Positions 61,018-64,000 of a DNA stretch of 64,000 nucleotides are shown here, one piece after another. Source of the DNA: Streptomyces sp. V1I1 (lineage in GTDB: Bacteria > Actinomycetota > Actinomycetes > Streptomycetales > Streptomycetaceae); NCBI RefSeq assembly GCF_030817355.1, contig NZ_JAUSZH010000001.1, forward strand, positions 7,911,001 through 7,975,000. The letters are read 5' to 3'. The stretch's first letter is position 1. Each line of letters starts with the position of its first letter. The translations under genes and the position numbers were made by a program. The notes under the pieces are model-generated. The model saw nothing but the letters and a program-made list of their open reading frames with translations, ran no database searches and was not told the origin of the DNA.

Positions 61018-61512
61018 ATGCTTTCCGTTTCAAAGTGGGGTGTGGTGGCGGCAACGGCGGTCTCGCTGGCAGCTCTCGCGGGTTCTGCCTCTGCATCCCA
61101 TGATCCGTACTCCCTGGACAGGGGCATGGGCAGAGGGCGCACAGAGGTCATCCGACTGACGTCGACGAGCACGGGAACCACAGTGGTCGACAACGGTACA
61201 TCCGGACCGGGGATCGGCGATCAGATCATCATCACCGCGAATCTCTTCCGCAACGGTGCCGGCTATGGCACCGAGGGGGCGGTGTGCACTCGAGTGGCAG
61301 CAGAAACCACCCACTGCTCGGGCACCTTCAGCCTTCCCCGTGGGCAGGTGTCATGGCAACACCTGAAGACCAGCCCCATTGGCACCCCGCCCAGCGACTT
61401 CGACATCGCCGTCACCGGCGGCACCGGTGCGTACGCCACTGTCCGCGGCTACGCCCGCGTCGCCCGCATCGCTGAGTCGGGCGGCGCCCTCGCCCTCTAT
61501 CTCCTGCACTGA
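61018..61512 (+). CDS. Secreted allene-oxide-cyclase-barrel-like protein
   Basis: A 164-residue exported protein. The signal peptide is LSVSKWGVVAATAVSLAALA GSASA with a probable cut after ASA (about residue 26). The mature part contains TEVIRLTSTSTGTTVV, GDQIIITANLFRNGAGYGTE, CSGTFSLPRGQVSW and FDIAVTGGTGAYATVRGYAR, the repeating pattern of AOC/dirigent-like beta-barrels found in Streptomyces secreted proteins. ATG 61018 is set by GGGGAGGAAG; an upstream in-frame ATG at 60949 is rejected. TTGACG at 60949-60954 may be a -35 box. The ligand is unknown. Confidence 0.82.
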   Translation: MLSVSKWGVVAATAVSLAALAGSASASHDPYSLDRGMGRGRTEVIRLTSTSTGTTVVDNGTSGPGIGDQIIITANLFRNGAGYGTEGAVCTRVAAETTHCSGTFSLPRGQVSWQHLKTSPIGTPPSDFDIAVTGGTGAYATVRGYARVARIAESGGALALYLLH

Positions 61513-61703
61513 CCCCTCTCGCAACAGCACGCCCAGGGCTGAGCTTGGCACATGGCCAGAGCGCGCTCTTGACCACCGCTGAGCATGAGGTGAGCGACAG
61601 CCTCGTGCCTGCCTCACCGGCGCTCCGTAACCGGCCGTGAGGAGAGAACCCGACTTGACCAATCGCCCGAGAAGTCAGCGGACGTATGCGCGATTGTCCC
61701 CTC

Positions 61704-62174
61704 TCAATGTGCAGATTGGCTGTCGAGCAAGCTGTCAACGGTCAGTGCGCCCGCCATAGTTGCACTCAGCCAGTCCGCCAAGTTCATACCCTGATGCCAG
61801 TGCTCGCCCTCGTGGGTACACCACATTGGCCCGGCCGGATCGCGGAAGTCCACCAGGGACCAAATGGTGCAGCCCCAGTCGTAGACCGGTACCAGGCCGG
61901 CAGGGATCCGACCGGAAGGATCCGGCCCCCCTTGATAGATCTCTGCGAGGTCGCTCCAGTCGCCCTGGGAAGCCCCTCCGCGAACGCCCAGTATGCCCTC
62001 GGCGGGGCCGAAGCCTCCGTTCGCCACCTCCAGATAGAGGCGCCGCAGCAGCGGCGGAAGAGGGAAACCGATGACCTTCTCCGCCTCCGTGACCGCCTCC
62101 GGCGTCGCTGGTGCCGGCAAGCTGCGAGCCCCGGCACAACAGCGGACAGCCTCGACAACCTCATCATCCGTCAC
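61704..62174 (-). CDS. SMI1/KNR4-family protein
   Basis: A 156-residue SMI1/KNR4 (SUKH-like) protein. It shows EAVTEAEKVIGFPLPPLLRR LYLEVANGGFGPAEGILGVR, then LAEIYQG, VYDWGCTIWSLVDF and WCTHEGEHWHQGMNLADWLS. In bacteria SUKH proteins often serve as immunity proteins of polymorphic toxins. GTG 62174 is taken because family similarity begins there; 20 bases upstream the DNA turns into repeat copy 2, so the native promoter seems replaced. No toxin gene is recognised nearby. Confidence 0.82.
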   Translation of the reverse strand: MTDDEVVEAVRCCAGARSLPAPATPEAVTEAEKVIGFPLPPLLRRLYLEVANGGFGPAEGILGVRGGASQGDWSDLAEIYQGGPDPSGRIPAGLVPVYDWGCTIWSLVDFRDPAGPMWCTHEGEHWHQGMNLADWLSATMAGALTVDSLLDSQSAH

Positions 62175-62193
62175 GAGAGCAGCTTCCCAGACT

Positions 62194-62694
62194 CTCCGGG
62201 CGGCGTACGTGGAAGAGTCGGCGGGAGACGGGGTTGGCGGGCTCGGGAGCGTCAAGGACGTCGATCCGTTCAACGACGAGACCGTGGCATGTGAGCAGGG
62301 AAGGGACTCCCAGAGGTCAGGGGTGAGGACCTACATGTGGACTGTGGGTCGGCCGCCGCCGGCCAGCGGCAGGATCTCGGGGCGCGGCGTAATCGGGCTG
62401 GAGGGCGGCGTTCCGGCGGAGTTGGTGTGCAGGACGGAGAACAGCAGGCGGCCGCCCGCTTGAGGGCCTGAGCGAGGGCGGGGAGGGGCCGGTCGGGATC
62501 GATGTAGCCAAGACCGTGGACGGAGTAGATCAGGTCGTACGGCTTGGCGCGGCGCAGGTGCGTCACGGCATCGGCCAGCACGAAGCGCACCCCGCGCTGG
62601 CCGCCGTAGCGTGTGACGGCCCGCTCATGCTGGGTGGGGGAGGAGTCCACGGCATCGATCAGCGCACCGCGTTCGCGGGCGACGAGCGCCGAAC
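62194..62694. repeat. 0.5-kb direct repeat, copy 2
   Basis: Second copy of the 59119-59621 repeat. The left border lies 20 bases from the SMI1 start; the right border runs on into the rest of the methyltransferase gene (to 62882), which copy 1 lacks. Copy 2 is therefore closer to the original locus and copy 1 is the transposed or duplicated piece. Confidence 0.9.
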
Positions 62695-62882
62695 TTCCCC
62701 ATCCCGCACCCCAGATCCAGCACCCTCCGGTCCGTGTCGCCAAGAACCTCAAAGTCCGGGCCTGTACCCCAGAACCCAAAGTCGAGCCGTTCGGGATCCG
62801 GGACGAGGGTTCTGCGCTGCAGAGGGTGCGTTCCGTAGGCGGTCCACGCCGCGGCGTTCTTCTGCTCGCTGTCCACGTCCAC
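62197..62882 (-). pseudogene. SAM-dependent methyltransferase pseudogene (copy 2, longer)
   Basis: Starts as a normal class I methyltransferase from 62882 ([20 protein letters not shown]) with SAM motif [13 protein letters not shown]. After a shift come [60 protein letters not shown] and [20 protein letters not shown] second shift in GCGGGCGGCC leads to [17 protein letters not shown], an in-frame TAG follows HM at about 62333, and a third shift occurs at cttccctgctc. The second and third shifts are shared with copy 1, so duplication followed decay. Ends around FHVRRPE near 62197. Confidence 0.82.
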
Positions 62883-63199
62883 GGTGCCCCCTGTCGTCTG
62901 CCGTCAGATGGGTGCCCGGACCCGCTCGGCTACGAACCGCCCCCGAGAATCTCCGCCGTCTCGACGTCCAGCGCGACTGCAGGCTCGTCCAGGCGCAACC
63001 TCTGCTCTGGGCTAAGCCTCAGGATCTAGTCCTGCGCGATGCCGTTCAACGCCCCCGCGGAGAAGCCCCGTTTTCAACGGCGCTGAGTGCGTCGCTCATG
63101 GCCTCCGGCCCCCGCGGGCCGCGCGGCGGAGCGGGTGTTTTTCGGCGTCAGGGTGGGTCTGGTGTGCGTTCCGGTGGCTTCGGGTGTCAGGATGGGGCC
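62883..63199. other. Intergenic region before the cyclophilin gene
   Basis: About 315 bases with no supportable gene. The promoter of the cyclophilin must be in the last 100 bases, where the sequence is GC-rich and G/T-biased (gggtgggtctggtgtgcg). I could not place -10/-35 boxes. Confidence 0.35.
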
Positions 63200-63694
63200 A
63201 TGAGTAACGTGTTCTTCGATATCACCATTAACGACGAGCCCGCCGGCCGGATCGTCTTCCAGCTGTTCGATGACGTAGTCCCCAAGACCGCCAGGAACTT
63301 CCGCGAGCTTGCCACGGGCGTGCACGGCTATGGCTACGAGGGCTCTTCCTTCCACCGTGTCATCCCCGATTTCATGCTCCAGGGCGGCGACTTCACCGCC
63401 GGTAACGGCACGGGCGGCAAGAGCATCTACGGCCAGAAGTTCGCCGACGAGAACTTCCAGCTCAAGCACACCAAGCCGGGCCAGCTCTCCATGGCCAACG
63501 CGGGCCCGAACACCAACGGCTCGCAGTTCTTCATCACCACCATCGTCACCGACTGGCTGGACAACAAGCACGTCGTCTTCGGCGAGGTCGTCGAGGGCAT
63601 GGACCTTGTGAAGAAGATCGAGGGCCTGGGCTCGCGCAGCGGTGCCCCCAAGGCGAAGGTCACGATCGCCAAGTCGGGCGTCGTCGAGGACTGA
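63200..63694 (+). CDS. Peptidyl-prolyl cis-trans isomerase, cyclophilin type
   Basis: A 164-residue single-domain cytosolic cyclophilin. It carries [20 protein letters not shown] (catalytic Arg and Gln region), [20 protein letters not shown] and [20 protein letters not shown]. It accelerates proline isomerisation in folding proteins. ATG 63200; the frame is open far upstream, but family similarity begins at [12 protein letters not shown] short 7-base inverted repeat (63704-63719) after the stop could aid termination. In Streptomyces this resembles the conserved PpiA-type gene; a chromosomal core gene, unlike its decayed left neighbours. Confidence 0.94.
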   Translation: MSNVFFDITINDEPAGRIVFQLFDDVVPKTARNFRELATGVHGYGYEGSSFHRVIPDFMLQGGDFTAGNGTGGKSIYGQKFADENFQLKHTKPGQLSMANAGPNTNGSQFFITTIVTDWLDNKHVVFGEVVEGMDLVKKIEGLGSRSGAPKAKVTIAKSGVVED

Positions 63695-64000
63695 TCCCGT
63701 TTGCGCGGCGTCCGCCGCGTGACGTCCGGGGCTGGGTGAATCGTCTCGGCAGCGGCGCCCGGGCCTCCGGACCGGTCCCGGGCGTCGCGGGCCTTACGGT
63801 GGCCTTCGCGCGCTGGCTCCGCGGCTGAGCCGGGCCCTTCGGCGAGGCGGCGGGCTGTCGGCGTCTGTGTGGCGTTGTTCGGGGGTCTGAACCGATAGCG
63901 GGATGGCGCAGCGCGTCTTGCACGAGCTCGATGCGGCCGGTGAGATGGCGGGGGCGCCGGGGCCGACTGTCAGCCGGTGGTGGCGGGCTTCCGCCTGGGC
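63695..64000. other. Window end without recognised gene
   Basis: About 305 bases after the cyclophilin gene. Frames on both strands are low-complexity Arg/Pro/Ala sequence. Any gene would have to begin or end outside the window. Confidence 0.35.

Noticed and set aside
1..64000. CRISPR array, tRNA or rRNA genes, complete insertion sequence
   Set aside because: No regularly spaced repeats, no cloverleaf with conserved TTC/CCA arms and no complete transposase with terminal inverted repeats could be found by reading; only the IS3 fragment at 57541-57710.

Overview
The window is high-GC DNA with a strong GC third-position bias, GTG/TTG starts preceded by GGAGG-type ribosome sites, and gene families typical of Streptomyces: several SpoIIE-type PP2C phosphatases with PAS/GAF domains, DUF5999, DUF1876, DUF1996, large ATPase-type regulators, a BldC-sized MerR protein, and an allene-oxide-cyclase-like secreted protein. 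It reads as an accessory (arm-like) stretch of a Streptomyces or close relative. No rRNA, tRNA or CRISPR array was seen.

Layout. 1-5.0 kb: 3' end of a phosphoketolase, then a beta-phosphoglucomutase-like HAD enzyme and a GH65 disaccharide phosphorylase, a phosphorolytic sugar module. 5.0-11 kb: two DUF1876 paralogues around a deleted APC permease, a D-cysteine desulfhydrase-like PLP enzyme, a thioesterase, and a coupled pair made of a degenerate cysteinyl-tRNA-synthetase-like protein and a SixA phosphatase. 11-21.5 kb: signalling block with two large PAS-GAF-SpoIIE phosphatases, a DUF5999/anti-sigma-type ATPase pair, and two divergent paralogous ATPase-TPR regulators, of which only one keeps a LuxR HTH. 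21.6-24.5 kb: decayed terpenoid locus (intact polyprenyl synthase, P450 remnant, LAL-regulator remnant). 25-29 kb: membrane diguanylate cyclase, alpha-oxoamine synthase, Fpg/Nei glycosylase. 29.3-34.8 kb: CUT1 ABC transporter with a class V aminotransferase, divergent from a GntR/FadR regulator with a clear palindrome. 35-41.4 kb: mostly scars (RibD-like, ArsR, gluA, alpha/beta hydrolase) among gluB, a GNAT, a MarR and a DUF1996 protein. 41.4-47.4 kb: cold-shock-type cluster (DEAD-box helicase, CspA, CBS protein, MerR protein) plus a murE paralogue. 48-52.7 kb: SRPBCC protein, esterase/TetR pair, quinone oxidoreductase. 52.9-58.7 kb: glycerol locus glpF, broken glpF copy, glpK, glpD, interrupted by an IS3 remnant. 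59-64 kb: a 0.5-kb direct repeat carrying pieces of a methyltransferase pseudogene, a SpoIIE pseudogene, an AOC-like secreted protein, a SMI1/KNR4 protein and a cyclophilin.

The most striking property is pseudogene density. At least a dozen recognisable genes are broken by internal deletions, frameshifts or, in one case, an apparent micro-inversion. Several deletions remove exactly the catalytic core while both gene ends remain. Simple one-base frameshifts may be sequencing errors; the large deletions and the inversion are not explained that way. Family assignments come from reading the protein sequences and from memory of the families; no database search was possible.
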